A program made the position numbers and the translations under genes. Positions 32,617-41,598 of a stretch of DNA of 64,000 nucleotides are shown in pieces. Positions within the stretch are counted from its first letter, which is position 1. Each line of letters opens with the position of its first letter. The stretch lies in NCBI RefSeq assembly GCF_022354825.1, contig NZ_CP031168.1, positions 3,969,501-4,033,500 on the forward strand. Direction: 5' to 3'. The notes under the pieces are model-generated. The model was not told where the DNA came from, searched no databases, and was given only the letters and a program-made list of their open reading frames with translations. Source of the DNA: Paenibacillus sp. H1-7 (GTDB lineage: Bacteria; Bacillota; Bacilli; Paenibacillales; NBRC-103111).

Positions 32617-33819
32617 ATGAGTATTGGAATCAAAGTAAGGCTAAGCTGTGCTCCGGAAACTCCGCTTCCCACCGTATCGAGATTGGAGCTGGAAGAAGCT
32701 GTATTTCAACGGCTGGAGGATTGGACCGGCAACATGGAGCTACTACTTGTTCACGAGTCCGGTCTGGAGCTTGCCTGCCAGCTAAGCCGCACAGCCATGT
32801 CTGCCTCCCCTGACGCGATGGGGGAAGAGCGGGCGCTCTATCTATTGTTGACGGAATGGCCAGCCGGGAATGAAAATTCGGAGCTGATCTTCTCTTTTGC
32901 CAAGAAGCCCAAGCCGGAGGCGGCACTCATCGAGAGATCCAACAATCCTTGGAAGCACATGCCTGGGGTGTATCTTGATCATCAGGAGGAAAATGCGAGG
33001 GTAGTTGTGAGTGTCCAGGGCGCATTGTTCACCCGATATCTGTATTCGCTTTATGTAGGAAAGCCGTATTATTACCCCATGATCGGACCCAATGGGAAAA
33101 CGCTGATTCAGGACGCTCCGGACGATCATCTGCATCATCACGGTCTATGGTGGGGACACGACGATGTGAACGGTCACAAGGTGTACCACGAATTTCGCGG
33201 GGAAGGGCGGCAGCTTCATCGCAAGTTTCTCGCTATGTTCGGCGGTCCTGTCTTCGGACAAATTACGTCGCAAGTGGAGTGGGTTGGCGAACAAAGTCAG
33301 CCTCTGCTAACCGAGACGCGCAGTGTGCGTATTTATAACATGCCCCGTGAGGCAAGGTATGTGGATCTTTGCACGGAGCTGCATGCGGTGAACGGCGATG
33401 TTCGATTCGGGGATACGAAAGAGGGCGGGTTTCCTTTCGTCCGTGTTAACGAGCAGATAAACGGCCATCATACCGGAATGTTGACCGCCGCGAACGGTAA
33501 CAGGGGAGAAGCAGGCATCTTCGGGACATCAACCGAGTGGGTTGATTATAGCGGAACGGTTTATCGTGATACGGATGCCGGAATCGCGATGTTCTCCCAT
33601 CCTGAGAATGAATCGTATGCATCCCAATGGTTTGTCCGTGACTACGGCCCTTTTACTCCAGCGAATTTTCATTTTTGCGGTGGTATGGATGTGCCTGGCG
33701 GCAGTACGCTGCGCATGAAGCATCGTTTGTATTTGCATCAAGGGGATGTTACTAGCGGCAAAGTGAAGGAGCGCTATGAGGAATATATCCGGCAGCTGCC
33801 GGCTGAACTGATTTTGTAG
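32617..33819 (+). CDS. PmoA-family (DUF6807) protein
   Basis: 400-aa protein of the PmoA/DUF6807 family, which occurs in carbohydrate loci of many bacteria and whose activity is unsettled. The hallmark histidine-rich segment PDDHLHHHGLWWGHDDVNG (about residues 167-185) could bind metal, and GDTKEGGFPFVRV is also typical. It lacks a signal peptide, so it acts inside the cell. AGAAAGGGAT precedes the ATG, and a strong terminator follows. No sugar genes are adjacent, so context does not help. Confidence 0.83.
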   Translation: MSIGIKVRLSCAPETPLPTVSRLELEEAVFQRLEDWTGNMELLLVHESGLELACQLSRTAMSASPDAMGEERALYLLLTEWPAGNENSELIFSFAKKPKPEAALIERSNNPWKHMPGVYLDHQEENARVVVSVQGALFTRYLYSLYVGKPYYYPMIGPNGKTLIQDAPDDHLHHHGLWWGHDDVNGHKVYHEFRGEGRQLHRKFLAMFGGPVFGQITSQVEWVGEQSQPLLTETRSVRIYNMPREARYVDLCTELHAVNGDVRFGDTKEGGFPFVRVNEQINGHHTGMLTAANGNRGEAGIFGTSTEWVDYSGTVYRDTDAGIAMFSHPENESYASQWFVRDYGPFTPANFHFCGGMDVPGGSTLRMKHRLYLHQGDVTSGKVKERYEEYIRQLPAELIL

Positions 33820-33868
33820 CAATAGCATCTTATTGTGGTCCGTCCGTAATATGAAATCTCTAATAGCT

Positions 33869-33914
33869 GCACCCCGATTGTTAATTACAACTTACAATCG
33901 GAGGTGCTTTTTTG
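33869..33914 (+). terminator. Terminator of the PmoA-family gene
   Basis: GCACCCCGATTGT (33869-33881) pairs with ACAATCGGAGGTGC (33894-33907) with one bulge, then TTTTTTG. Confidence 0.85.
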
Positions 33915-34056
33915 TATGAGTATATTTCATAACAGGCGGCAAACTTCAGTGAAAATGATTATAACTGAACTTACTGTTGTCTGCAGACCCATGCAGGTAT
34001 AATCTGGAACTGCCTTCTACGAGGGCATTGATAATGTTACAGATTGGGGCGACGAT

Positions 34057-34512
34057 ATGTTTGTTATTAAATCGATTACTGAGTGTCCTCAGCGCAAAAG
34101 GGAGCTTACTGAATTTGTAATTGAAAAGTGGCCGCAAGTGAAAAAGGTCGTGCTCCCAACCATTGAAGAAAGTGTAACCTCTGCAGGTGTGTTTCCATTT
34201 ACATTTTTGCTATTAAAAAACGAGAAAATAATAGGATTTTATCAATTAATTGAGCAGGAATTTGTAACCCGAAAAGATATATCGCCCTGGATAGCACCCT
34301 TGTTCATCGACGAGAATGAGCGAGGGCAGGCGCTAGGCGCATTTTTGCTGGCGCATGCAAGAAAAATAGCCGGGCAATTGAACTATGACAAGGTTTATTT
34401 GGCGACAGACCATATTCGTTACTATGAGAAATACGGATTCAGGGAAATCGGATTGGACATGTTCGAGTGGGGGCGACCGACCAAACTATATGAGCATGAC
34501 ACTATCAAGTAA
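34057..34512 (+). CDS. GNAT acetyltransferase
   Basis: 151-aa cytoplasmic N-acetyltransferase. The acetyl-CoA loop is NERGQALGAFLLAHARK, the middle strand is FLLLKNEKIIGFYQL, and the C-terminal part YYEKYGFREIG is typical of the family. The substrate is unknown. GGGGCGACGAT precedes the ATG. Confidence 0.85.
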   Translation: MFVIKSITECPQRKRELTEFVIEKWPQVKKVVLPTIEESVTSAGVFPFTFLLLKNEKIIGFYQLIEQEFVTRKDISPWIAPLFIDENERGQALGAFLLAHARKIAGQLNYDKVYLATDHIRYYEKYGFREIGLDMFEWGRPTKLYEHDTIK

Positions 34513-34599
34513 TTTTTTAATCGCTGTATAAGCAGTTATGAAATAATAGCATTAGTAAAATTTTCCTAGACCATTTATTATTACCAGAGGGGGTGTTCA

Positions 34600-34698
34600 A
34601 TGGACTGGGAAAGAGATTACGACGCAAACCTTCGTCATGTGCGGCAAGTATATTTAAAACTGTACTCTCTCGAATTTTCAACTGATAGTTTAGGATAG
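34600..34698 (+). CDS. Possible 32-aa peptide
   Basis: A short frame (MDWERDYDANLRHVRQ...) follows a strong GAGGGGGTG ribosome binding site with 4-5 nt spacing. It has no recognised family and could be a small protein or the N-terminal stub of a decayed gene. The remainder of 34513-34753 holds no other gene. Confidence 0.3.
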   Translation: MDWERDYDANLRHVRQVYLKLYSLEFSTDSLG

Positions 34699-34753
34699 GG
34701 AGATAGGATTAAATTCATCGAATGAATCATTTATATATAGGGGGACGATCCGC

Positions 34754-35425
34754 ATGAGAAGGCAAACACTCAAACGAGCGTTTATTAATACAGCTCCTGC
34801 ATCCAAGTGGAGCAATAAAAACTGGGTGGTGCTTGGTGACAGCATATCGGTAGTGACCGGGCTAACCGAAAAATTTTATCATGAGTACATCCAGGATTCC
34901 ATTCCGGGGTTGACAGTGTATAATCATGCGATTAGCGGAACGGGATATTATTGCAATGTACGCAGCAGAATTTATCAGGTTATTGACTCATTGGAAAACG
35001 ATGCCGATTTAATCACGATATTCGCTGGAACGAATGATTGGAACGAAAATGGCGGTACACCAATGACGCTGGGGAATCTGGGGGACACCGATCCAACCGA
35101 ATCGTTTTATGGTGCTGTTGATTACACCTTGCGCCAGCTGGTCACGAAGTACCCGACAAAAACTATTGCTGTGTTTACACCTCTGCCGCGAGACAATAAT
35201 TGGGGCGTAAAATCGACGGGCGTTACGCTGGAACAGGTAGCGGATGCTATTAAGCGAACTTCGCATCGTTACTCGATCCCAGTACTTGATTTGTATAATG
35301 AAAGCAATTTCTATGCATGGGATAGTAATTTTAACCGTTATGCGATGCCCGATGGTCTGCATCCTAATGCGAATGGTCACAAGATTATAGCGAATAAGGT
35401 GTTAAGCTTTCTTAATTCCTTGTAA
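34754..35425 (+). CDS. SGNH/GDSL hydrolase
   Basis: 223-aa esterase-like hydrolase of the SGNH fold. Block I is VVLGDSIS with the nucleophile Ser near residue 30. Block II has the oxyanion glycine in ISGTG, and block III is FAGTNDW. Block V is DGLHPN, with the catalytic Asp and His. Substrates of such enzymes include acetylated sugars and lipids. No signal peptide is evident. GGGGGACG precedes the ATG. It stands alone. Confidence 0.87.
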   Translation: MRRQTLKRAFINTAPASKWSNKNWVVLGDSISVVTGLTEKFYHEYIQDSIPGLTVYNHAISGTGYYCNVRSRIYQVIDSLENDADLITIFAGTNDWNENGGTPMTLGNLGDTDPTESFYGAVDYTLRQLVTKYPTKTIAVFTPLPRDNNWGVKSTGVTLEQVADAIKRTSHRYSIPVLDLYNESNFYAWDSNFNRYAMPDGLHPNANGHKIIANKVLSFLNSL

Positions 35426-35432
35426 GAAATCA

Positions 35433-35450
35433 ATTAATTAATTGAATAGT
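35433..35450. promoter_or_regulatory. 18-bp operator-like site shared with the MFS gene
   Basis: The minus strand reads ACTATTCAATTAATTAAT. This is identical over 18 bases to 37393-37410 upstream of the MFS gene. It lies just before the ArsR-rhodanese promoter. Confidence 0.6.
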
Positions 35451-35462
35451 TGATAAAATAGC

Positions 35463-35510
35463 TTGACGATAAAATGCCTTCTTGCATATAATTCAACTAT
35501 TGCATTGAAT
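35463..35510 (+). promoter_or_regulatory. Promoter and overlapping operator of the ArsR-rhodanese gene
   Basis: TTGACG (35463-35468), 18-nt spacer, TATAAT (35487-35492). An inverted repeat ATTCAA...TTGAAT (35491-35510) covers the expected transcription start, as in ArsR-family autoregulation. Confidence 0.7.
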
Positions 35511-35531
35511 AGATTGGAAAGGAAGAGAGGC

Positions 35532-36197
35532 ATGAACGATTCCCCAGTACGAGAATTTAAAGATGATTTGTATCGGCAATTTGCTCGAATCGGGAAATGC
35601 TTGTCCAGTGATAAACGGTTAGAGCTTATGCACCTGCTATCACAAGGGCCAAAATCGGTGGAGAAGCTGGCTCAGGCTACGGAGATGACGGTGGCTAACG
35701 TTTCCAGACATCTTCAGATCTTGCTTGATGCCAATTTGGTCAAATTTAGCAAAAAGGGCAATTTTGTTATTTACACTCTTGCTGACGCAGATATCAATGG
35801 ATTTTTGACTTCCATGTGGAGACTTTGTGAATCTCAGCTTGCGGACATACCCCGCATTAAATCGAGTTTTATGAACCAGTATGAGGATTTGGAGACACTT
35901 TCTCTTCATGAAGTGTTAACCAAAATGGAGGATGGCAGCATTATTTTGCTGGATGTTCGCCCGGCTGAAGAATTTGAGGCGAAACACATTCCGGGAGCAA
36001 TTTCCGTCCCATTGGAGGAGCTTCATCATTATCTCCGAGAGCTGCCCAAAAGTATTCAGATCGCAGCTTATTGCCGCGGACCTTATTGTGTGTATGCGGC
36101 ACAGGCGGTGGAGGAAATGCGCCGGGAAGGTTTTACAGCATTCCACTTGGAAGAAGGGGTTAATGAATGGCAGGAATATCAAACACAGAATCATTAA
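35532..36197 (+). CDS. ArsR-family regulator fused to a rhodanese domain
   Basis: 221-aa protein with two domains. An ArsR winged helix (about 12-95, SVEKLAQATEMTVANVSRHLQ) is followed by a rhodanese domain (about 125-220, LLDVRPAEEFEAKHIPGAISV). The rhodanese active-site loop is CRGPYC at 181-186, with the persulfide-forming C181. Further cysteines are C23 and C100. It probably represses its own operon and responds to sulfane sulfur or a related oxidant. The ATG at 35532 is chosen for GGAAGAGAGG just upstream. Its end overlaps the cysteine desulfurase gene by 31 nt. Confidence 0.92.
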   Translation: MNDSPVREFKDDLYRQFARIGKCLSSDKRLELMHLLSQGPKSVEKLAQATEMTVANVSRHLQILLDANLVKFSKKGNFVIYTLADADINGFLTSMWRLCESQLADIPRIKSSFMNQYEDLETLSLHEVLTKMEDGSIILLDVRPAEEFEAKHIPGAISVPLEELHHYLRELPKSIQIAAYCRGPYCVYAAQAVEEMRREGFTAFHLEEGVNEWQEYQTQNH

Positions 36198-37318
36198 AGC
36201 CGATTTATTTGGATAATAACGCCAGTACGCCGGTGGCTCCTGAAGTGTTTCAAGAAATGCTGCCGTTTCTGCAGCAGCATTACGGCAATCCATCCTCTTC
36301 GCATTGGGCTGCAGCGTCACTCCAAGAGACGATTGAAATGGCCAGAAGCCGGATCGCTTCAGCTATTGGAGCTGCCACTAGGGAGGTTATCTTTACAAGC
36401 GGAGGGACCGAAGCCAACAACCATGCTTTAAAAGGAGTTTATTTTGCGTCACGACATCGCGGGTCTCATATTATTACGACGACGATTGAGCATCCGGCGA
36501 TTTTAAACCCTTGCAGCTTCCTGGAAACGCTAGGCGCTGAGGTTACCTATGTCCCGGTTGACGGATTGGGGCGGGTATCGCCTGAAGCTGTGGAGCGAGC
36601 GATCCGTAACGATACGATCCTGATTTCCGTCATGCACGCCAATAGCGAGGTAGGAACGATCCAGCCGATCGGGGAAATTGCCAGGATCGCTAAGCGATAC
36701 GGTATTCTTGTACATACGGATGCAGCACAGTCCTTTGGCAAAATTCCCGTCCATGTCGATGAGCTTGGCGTAGACTTGTTGTCTATCGCTGGCCATAAGC
36801 TTTATGCACCTAAGGGTGTAGGAGCGCTATATGTTCGTAACGGCACGGAGATTTCGCCGTTTGTACATGGAGCTGGACACGAATCGGGCAGACGGGCGGG
36901 AACCGAAAATGTGCCATATCTCGTAGCGTTAGGGAAAGCGGCGGAGCTGGCAGCCGAAAAAGTCAATGATCCTGCTGTACGAGTACTTAGGGATGCATTA
37001 AAGGACGGGCTGCAAGCTGTCTTTGGCCATCGTGTTCAGTTCAATGGCGACCCCACGCTGAATTTGCCCAATACGCTAAACGTTAGTTTTTTGGGGATGA
37101 ATGGTCAACAAATTTTGAATCAATTTCCGGAAATTGCTGCTTCGACCGGATCCGCTTGTCATTCGGGGAGCACATCGCTTTCCCCCGTGCTGCGTGCGAT
37201 GGGGATCAGCGAATATGAAGGCTTAGGAGCCATCCGATTTAGCTTAGGCCGATACACAACGAGGGAAGAAATCGAGACGGTCGTTGCATTGTTCGCAGAG
37301 CGTCTTCCTTCAACCTAG
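36167..37318 (+). CDS. Cysteine desulfurase, NifS/IscS-like
   Basis: PLP-dependent enzyme, 383 aa, that takes sulfur from cysteine to give alanine and an enzyme persulfide. The pattern is complete: YLDNNASTPV at the N-terminus, H109 in TTIEHPAI, D185 in HTDAAQSFGK, the PLP lysine K211 in SIAGHKLYAPKG, and the catalytic C331 in STGSACHSG. AAGAAGGGG lies just before the ATG, which is inside the upstream gene, so translation is coupled. The partner with a rhodanese-domain repressor suggests a role in sulfur transfer or persulfide balance rather than general Fe-S assembly. Confidence 0.93.
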   Translation: MAGISNTESLKPIYLDNNASTPVAPEVFQEMLPFLQQHYGNPSSSHWAAASLQETIEMARSRIASAIGAATREVIFTSGGTEANNHALKGVYFASRHRGSHIITTTIEHPAILNPCSFLETLGAEVTYVPVDGLGRVSPEAVERAIRNDTILISVMHANSEVGTIQPIGEIARIAKRYGILVHTDAAQSFGKIPVHVDELGVDLLSIAGHKLYAPKGVGALYVRNGTEISPFVHGAGHESGRRAGTENVPYLVALGKAAELAAEKVNDPAVRVLRDALKDGLQAVFGHRVQFNGDPTLNLPNTLNVSFLGMNGQQILNQFPEIAASTGSACHSGSTSLSPVLRAMGISEYEGLGAIRFSLGRYTTREEIETVVALFAERLPST

Positions 37319-37340
37319 TAATTGAGTCTTCGATACCCAT

Positions 37341-37381
37341 CTCCATGCGGACCACGTGTCAGACGCGAGGAGAGTTTTTTT
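37341..37381 (+). terminator. Probable terminator after the cysteine desulfurase gene
   Basis: An imperfect hairpin pairs CTCC and GCG with CGC and GGAG and is followed by TTTTTTT. It separates the MFS gene, which has its own operator. Confidence 0.5.
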
Positions 37382-37392
37382 ACTTCTATCAA

Positions 37393-37410
37393 ACTATTCA
37401 ATTAATTAAT
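37393..37410. promoter_or_regulatory. 18-bp operator-like site before the MFS gene
   Basis: ACTATTCAATTAATTAAT is an exact copy, in the opposite orientation, of the site at 35433-35450. It lies 22 nt before the MFS start codon and would block transcription or early elongation. Confidence 0.6.
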
Positions 37411-37432
37411 AGAATAAGAGGGGGTGCGATTG

Positions 37433-38734
37433 ATGGATGAATCCATAGCAAAGAATCAAAGTTATCCTGGCGGGATTCAAGCCTATGTTGAATCATTCGA
37501 GAAACAGAGGCAGCTGTACAAAAGAACGATGGTCATCGTTATCCTATCACAAATTTTTGGCGGTGCAGGGCTGGCCGCAGGGATCACCGTTGGGGCATTA
37601 CTTGCGCAAGACATGCTGGGAACGGACAGCTATGCCGGGGTTCCTGCCGCCTTATTCACGTTAGGCTCTGCTGGCGCAGCACTTCTGGTCGGCCGTCTCT
37701 CCCAGCGTTATGGACGACGGTTTGGATTGGCAACGGGGTTTTTGGCAGGCGGACTAGGGGCCATCGGTGTTGTCTTGGCTGCTGTATTGAATCATTTGCC
37801 ACTGCTGTTCTTGTCCTTATTGGTTTATGGGGCAGGTACCGCGACGAATTTGCAGGCGCGTTATGCCGGCACCGATCTAGCACTGCCTACACAGCGTGCA
37901 AAAGCCATCAGTACAGCCATGGTATTCACAACTTTTGGTGCGGTTGCCGGTCCTAATCTTGTTACTGCCATGGGAAAGGTAGCGATCTCGGTGGGCGTTC
38001 CTGCTCTGGCTGGTCCGTTTATTCTAGCGGCTGTGGCGTATATTATAGCCGGGTTGGTGCTTCTGTTCATGCTTAGACCCGATCCTTTAATTGTGGCAAG
38101 GGCCGTTGCGGAATCGCAATTCGTAAACGAGAAGCGCAGCGAGGCAAAGAACGGGGAACATGCAACAAGCTATAAATCAGGCTTGATCGTAGGTGCAACG
38201 GTGATGGTACTGACCCAAATTGTCATGGTTGCCATAATGACCATGACCCCGGTTCATATGAGGCATCATGGACATGGACTGGGGGATGTCGGCATTGTCA
38301 TCGGGATTCATGTTGCAGCGATGTATCTTCCTTCCCTCATCACCGGTATTCTGGCTGATAAATATGGGCGAACGGTGATGGCTTACGCTTCCGGCGTAAC
38401 CTTGCTTCTGGCGGGCTTAGTGGCTGCCATTGCACCAGGGGATTCGATGGTTCTGCTAGTAGTTGCGCTTGCGCTTCTAGGACTTGGCTGGAATTTCGGC
38501 TTGATTAGCGGCACGGCTACGATAGTTGACTCAACACCGCCAAGTGTTAGGGCTAAAACACAAGGGACAGTGGATGTTTTAATAGCTTTGTCGGGAGCCT
38601 CCGGCGGTGCGTTGTCCGGTATGGTTGTTGCCAGCTCAAGTTATTCCACGCTTTCTCTGCTTGGCGGCTTCCTTTCCTTGCTTCTGATTCCGGTCATCAT
38701 TTGGTCGCGCAGGAGCAAAAGAGAGAGACAGTGA
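37433..38734 (+). CDS. MFS transporter of the ArsR-rhodanese module
   Basis: Twelve-helix major facilitator protein, 433 aa. It has a cytoplasmic N-terminal extension of about 35 residues. A-motif loops read GRLSQRYGRRFG and GILADKYGRTV. The middle loop MRHHGHGLGD is rich in histidine. The ATG at 37433 has AGAGGGGGTG upstream. The shared 18-bp operator puts it under the ArsR-rhodanese regulator. It may export a sulfur compound or a toxic metalloid-thiol conjugate; that is inference. Confidence 0.88.
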   Translation: MDESIAKNQSYPGGIQAYVESFEKQRQLYKRTMVIVILSQIFGGAGLAAGITVGALLAQDMLGTDSYAGVPAALFTLGSAGAALLVGRLSQRYGRRFGLATGFLAGGLGAIGVVLAAVLNHLPLLFLSLLVYGAGTATNLQARYAGTDLALPTQRAKAISTAMVFTTFGAVAGPNLVTAMGKVAISVGVPALAGPFILAAVAYIIAGLVLLFMLRPDPLIVARAVAESQFVNEKRSEAKNGEHATSYKSGLIVGATVMVLTQIVMVAIMTMTPVHMRHHGHGLGDVGIVIGIHVAAMYLPSLITGILADKYGRTVMAYASGVTLLLAGLVAAIAPGDSMVLLVVALALLGLGWNFGLISGTATIVDSTPPSVRAKTQGTVDVLIALSGASGGALSGMVVASSSYSTLSLLGGFLSLLLIPVIIWSRRSKRERQ

Positions 38735-38822
38735 GCGATAGCATCCGTTACATGTTGTAGTAAAGAAGGATCCTTTTTTCTAGTCTTGATAAAGGGATCA
38801 GCATCTCGAACAAGCTTATATT

Positions 38823-38855
38823 CAAGGGATCAGTCAACTGGGGCTGATCCCTTTG
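38823..38855 (+). terminator. Hairpin after the MFS gene
   Basis: AAGGGATCAG (38824-38833) pairs with CTGATCCCTT (38844-38853). The stem is perfect but the U tract is weak. Confidence 0.5.
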
Positions 38856-38940
38856 TACATTTTGATAGTCATTATGTGTAAGATAAAAGAGACGGATTCA
38901 TAGCTGTTTACGGCAGAAGCTCACTCCTGTATACTATTTT

Positions 38941-38954
38941 TGAAAGCGTTTCCT
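38941..38954 (+). promoter_or_regulatory. cre box (CcpA site)
   Basis: TGAAAGCGTTTCCT fits the cre consensus TGWAARCGYTWNCW at every position. It lies 24 nt before the start of the membrane-bound AraC regulator and should bring it under catabolite repression. Confidence 0.75.
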
Positions 38955-38977
38955 GTTAAGGGGAGGAGGAAAGGCGC

Positions 38978-41314
38978 ATGTTCCGAATGAGCGGTACGTT
39001 TCGCTCCCGCACTTATTTTATCCGTATCCTGCGAACGATTACTTTGGTATTGATCATGTTTCTGTTGATTTTGTCATCCGTACTGTATGTGTTCTCCCGA
39101 AGCATGGCGCTGGAGATGCAGCAGGATGCGAGCCGTAAGGTACTAAACCAGATCAGCTACAACATCGATAACTTAAATGAAACGGTTCGCAGTCTGATGA
39201 TGACGGCTTTCAACGATCGCGATATGACGGTACTGATGAACAATCAAGATATTGAGGTGTTCGAGCTGTACAATAAGCTGAATAAGCTGGATCTCTTCGT
39301 CAGCTCCAATCCTTTTATCCAGTCGATTTGGATCTATAACGGGTTTAACGGCTGCTACTACTCGACCGCACTGAGTGCTATGGTTTCCTGTAAAGAACTT
39401 GACAGCGCAAGCAATCTGTTGAAGCCGTACATCGTCCAGCCCGCAACGCTGACCAAGCTGACGCTGCTGCCGATCGGTCCGAGCTTCTCCGAAGCGGGCA
39501 AGCAGGAGCTGTTTGCTTATTTTATGTACAAAAATTTGGATGCTTATGTTCCAGGCAGCAGCGTGCTGATGATGTCAATTAAAGCGAAGTGGCTATTCGA
39601 TAATATTCGAACGCTGAACGAGCTAGGTGAAAATTCGCTTGGCGATCTGTTCATTATGGATTCAGCCGGTAAGGTGTACAGTCCTGGCGAGAACGGACAA
39701 ATTTGGGATGACAGCATTTATAATGCCATCCGGTCGGCATCCTCTCCATCGGGATATTTAATGATCGGTGAAGGAAGCGAGAAGCAAATCGTCACCTATA
39801 TGACTTCCAAATTCAACAACTGGAAAGTCGTAAGCGTTCAGCCGCATGACAAGGTTTTTGGCAAGGTCAACAAGCTGTTTACGATGATGGTCATTATTCT
39901 CGGAATATTTATTATACTTGCTTTCGTGGTGTCGTCTCTTGCGACAGTACGGCTGTATCGTCCGTTCGGAAGGCTGATGAGCAAAATTCAAGGATTGCAT
40001 GAGGAGCAGATGGGGCTGTCGCCGAAGGATGAGCTGAGTATGATGTCGTCCGTGTATGACCGGATTGTGGAAAAGATGAATCAGCTGCAGGCTGATCATT
40101 CCGGGAATCATGAAATCTGGCAAAGCTATCGGCTGCGCCGCCTCATTACCGACAGCGCCGCCGTTTCTGAGGAGGAATTCGCAGAGTGTTTGCCAACTGC
40201 AGCTTCTGCAGCGGAGGGAAGACAATTCATTGTAGCAGTGTTAAAACTCGACGATTATGAGACCTTTAGGCGGACGCGCAGCGAACGAGAACAGAAGCTG
40301 TGCCGCTTCGCCGTCACCAATATTGCAGGGGAGCTATATGGCGGGCATTTTCCGAACGTTCCGGTAGATATGAAGAGCGACCATGCCGCTGTATTGCTCA
40401 TGGTTCCTCCCGGGGATGCCGAAGCGGCTTACGCGGAGCTATCCCGGTTGACCAACTTGGTGATGAGCACAGTTGATAGCTACTACAACTTGTCGCTAAC
40501 TGCGGCGTTCAGCGAGCCGTTCAACGATATCAGGAACACAGCTGAGAGCTACGAACAGGCGTTGGCTTACAGTCTTTACCGGATGGTGTTCGGCAGAATG
40601 TCCGTAATTACGCCTTCTCATATTGCCTTCCGTCAGGGCGTCGACGCCTATGAAATCCCTTATGAGATGGAAAAGAAGCTGGTTGAAGCGATCCGATCGG
40701 GAGAGTCGACAGTCGTACATACCCGTATGGATGCGATTTTCGAATATATGGCGGAGTTGAGCCCGGATAATGTTGACTATGCCATTTTGCACTTACTTAT
40801 TATTTTGCAGCACACGGTGAGGGAAATTAGCTCCAACAAGCTGAAGAACGTGGCTGTAGATTTGCGTGCTTACAACCATCGCATGCTGGAGCAGGAGACG
40901 CTGGCGGACGTGCGCCGTCTTATGAACGATCTCCTGCATGAAGTTACCGAACAGATCCAGTCGGCCGCAAAGGGCAAGAACGAGTATCTGATAGAAGCTG
41001 TGAAGGAGATCGTGGAGAACAATTACGCAGATGAAAACCTGAGCTTGCAGTATATTGCATCGGCGCTGCGAATGTCTGCAGCTTACCTTGGCCGGTTTTA
41101 CCGTAACAGCGAAGGGCAGTCTGTGGCAGATTACATCAACGAAGTACGGCTGACGAAGGCGCAGGATATGCTGAGTGCCGGTAATGACAGCATCGTGGCG
41201 ATCATGAAGAACGTTGGTTTTACGAACGAAAGTAACTTCTTTAAGCATTTCAAGAAAAAGACGGGCGCTACGCCTGGTGAATACCGATTGAAAAAAGCAA
41301 ATCCATTGCAATGA
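38978..41314 (+). CDS. Membrane-bound AraC-family regulator (YesS-like)
   Basis: One-component transcription activator, 778 aa. A first membrane helix (about 18-40) is followed by an extracellular sensor of about 260 residues and a second helix (about 305-328). A cytoplasmic linker comes next, then a C-terminal AraC double helix-turn-helix (SLQYIASALRMSAAYLGRFY and FTNESNFFKHFKKKTG). The architecture matches B. subtilis YesS and RhgR-type regulators of pectin loci. It probably senses a saccharide outside and activates the operon 280 nt downstream. GGGGAGGAGG precedes the ATG. Confidence 0.92.
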   Translation: MFRMSGTFRSRTYFIRILRTITLVLIMFLLILSSVLYVFSRSMALEMQQDASRKVLNQISYNIDNLNETVRSLMMTAFNDRDMTVLMNNQDIEVFELYNKLNKLDLFVSSNPFIQSIWIYNGFNGCYYSTALSAMVSCKELDSASNLLKPYIVQPATLTKLTLLPIGPSFSEAGKQELFAYFMYKNLDAYVPGSSVLMMSIKAKWLFDNIRTLNELGENSLGDLFIMDSAGKVYSPGENGQIWDDSIYNAIRSASSPSGYLMIGEGSEKQIVTYMTSKFNNWKVVSVQPHDKVFGKVNKLFTMMVIILGIFIILAFVVSSLATVRLYRPFGRLMSKIQGLHEEQMGLSPKDELSMMSSVYDRIVEKMNQLQADHSGNHEIWQSYRLRRLITDSAAVSEEEFAECLPTAASAAEGRQFIVAVLKLDDYETFRRTRSEREQKLCRFAVTNIAGELYGGHFPNVPVDMKSDHAAVLLMVPPGDAEAAYAELSRLTNLVMSTVDSYYNLSLTAAFSEPFNDIRNTAESYEQALAYSLYRMVFGRMSVITPSHIAFRQGVDAYEIPYEMEKKLVEAIRSGESTVVHTRMDAIFEYMAELSPDNVDYAILHLLIILQHTVREISSNKLKNVAVDLRAYNHRMLEQETLADVRRLMNDLLHEVTEQIQSAAKGKNEYLIEAVKEIVENNYADENLSLQYIASALRMSAAYLGRFYRNSEGQSVADYINEVRLTKAQDMLSAGNDSIVAIMKNVGFTNESNFFKHFKKKTGATPGEYRLKKANPLQ

Positions 41315-41343
41315 TGCTGCCGGCGTCCGCAAGAGCGATACAG

Positions 41344-41398
41344 GCCTTTTCATGAACCCTTTTCTCTAGATGAGAAGGGTTGACGAAGAGGCTTTTTA
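41344..41398 (+). terminator. Terminator of the AraC regulator gene
   Basis: GCCTTTTC (41344-41351) pairs with GAAGAGGC (41385-41392). An inner AACCCTT/AAGGGTT helix lies inside it, and TTTTTATTTTT follows. Confidence 0.8.
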
Positions 41399-41461
41399 TT
41401 TTTCTGTAAGCTCTGGTTTTTGGCGTCCTGACAGGATTTCATATACGGAATCTGCGAAAAT

Positions 41462-41513
41462 AACAGGAATGTATCATTTAAACAGTTGTAAAAAACAGGA
41501 ATATTCAACAGTT
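41462..41513 (+). promoter_or_regulatory. Direct repeats upstream of the Lpl-type operon
   Basis: AACAGGAAT occurs at 41462-41470 and 41494-41502, and AACAGTT at 41481-41487 and 41507-41513. This makes two related composite units, typical of AraC-family binding regions. Confidence 0.45.
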
Positions 41514-41598
41514 ACAGTACCCCATGGAGGGGAAGTTCGGGATAATACAATCAACCCGTAAACAGCCCTACTCTTATGTCAAGCGAGGTGATATCAAG

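Noticed and set aside
35463-35531. Upstream extension of the ArsR-rhodanese gene by 23 codons
   Set aside because: The extension covers the promoter and operator; the ATG at 35532 has a good ribosome binding site.
41370-41561. 63-codon open frame before the Lpl-type operon
   Set aside because: It starts inside the terminator of the AraC gene, has no ribosome binding site and covers the repeat-containing promoter.
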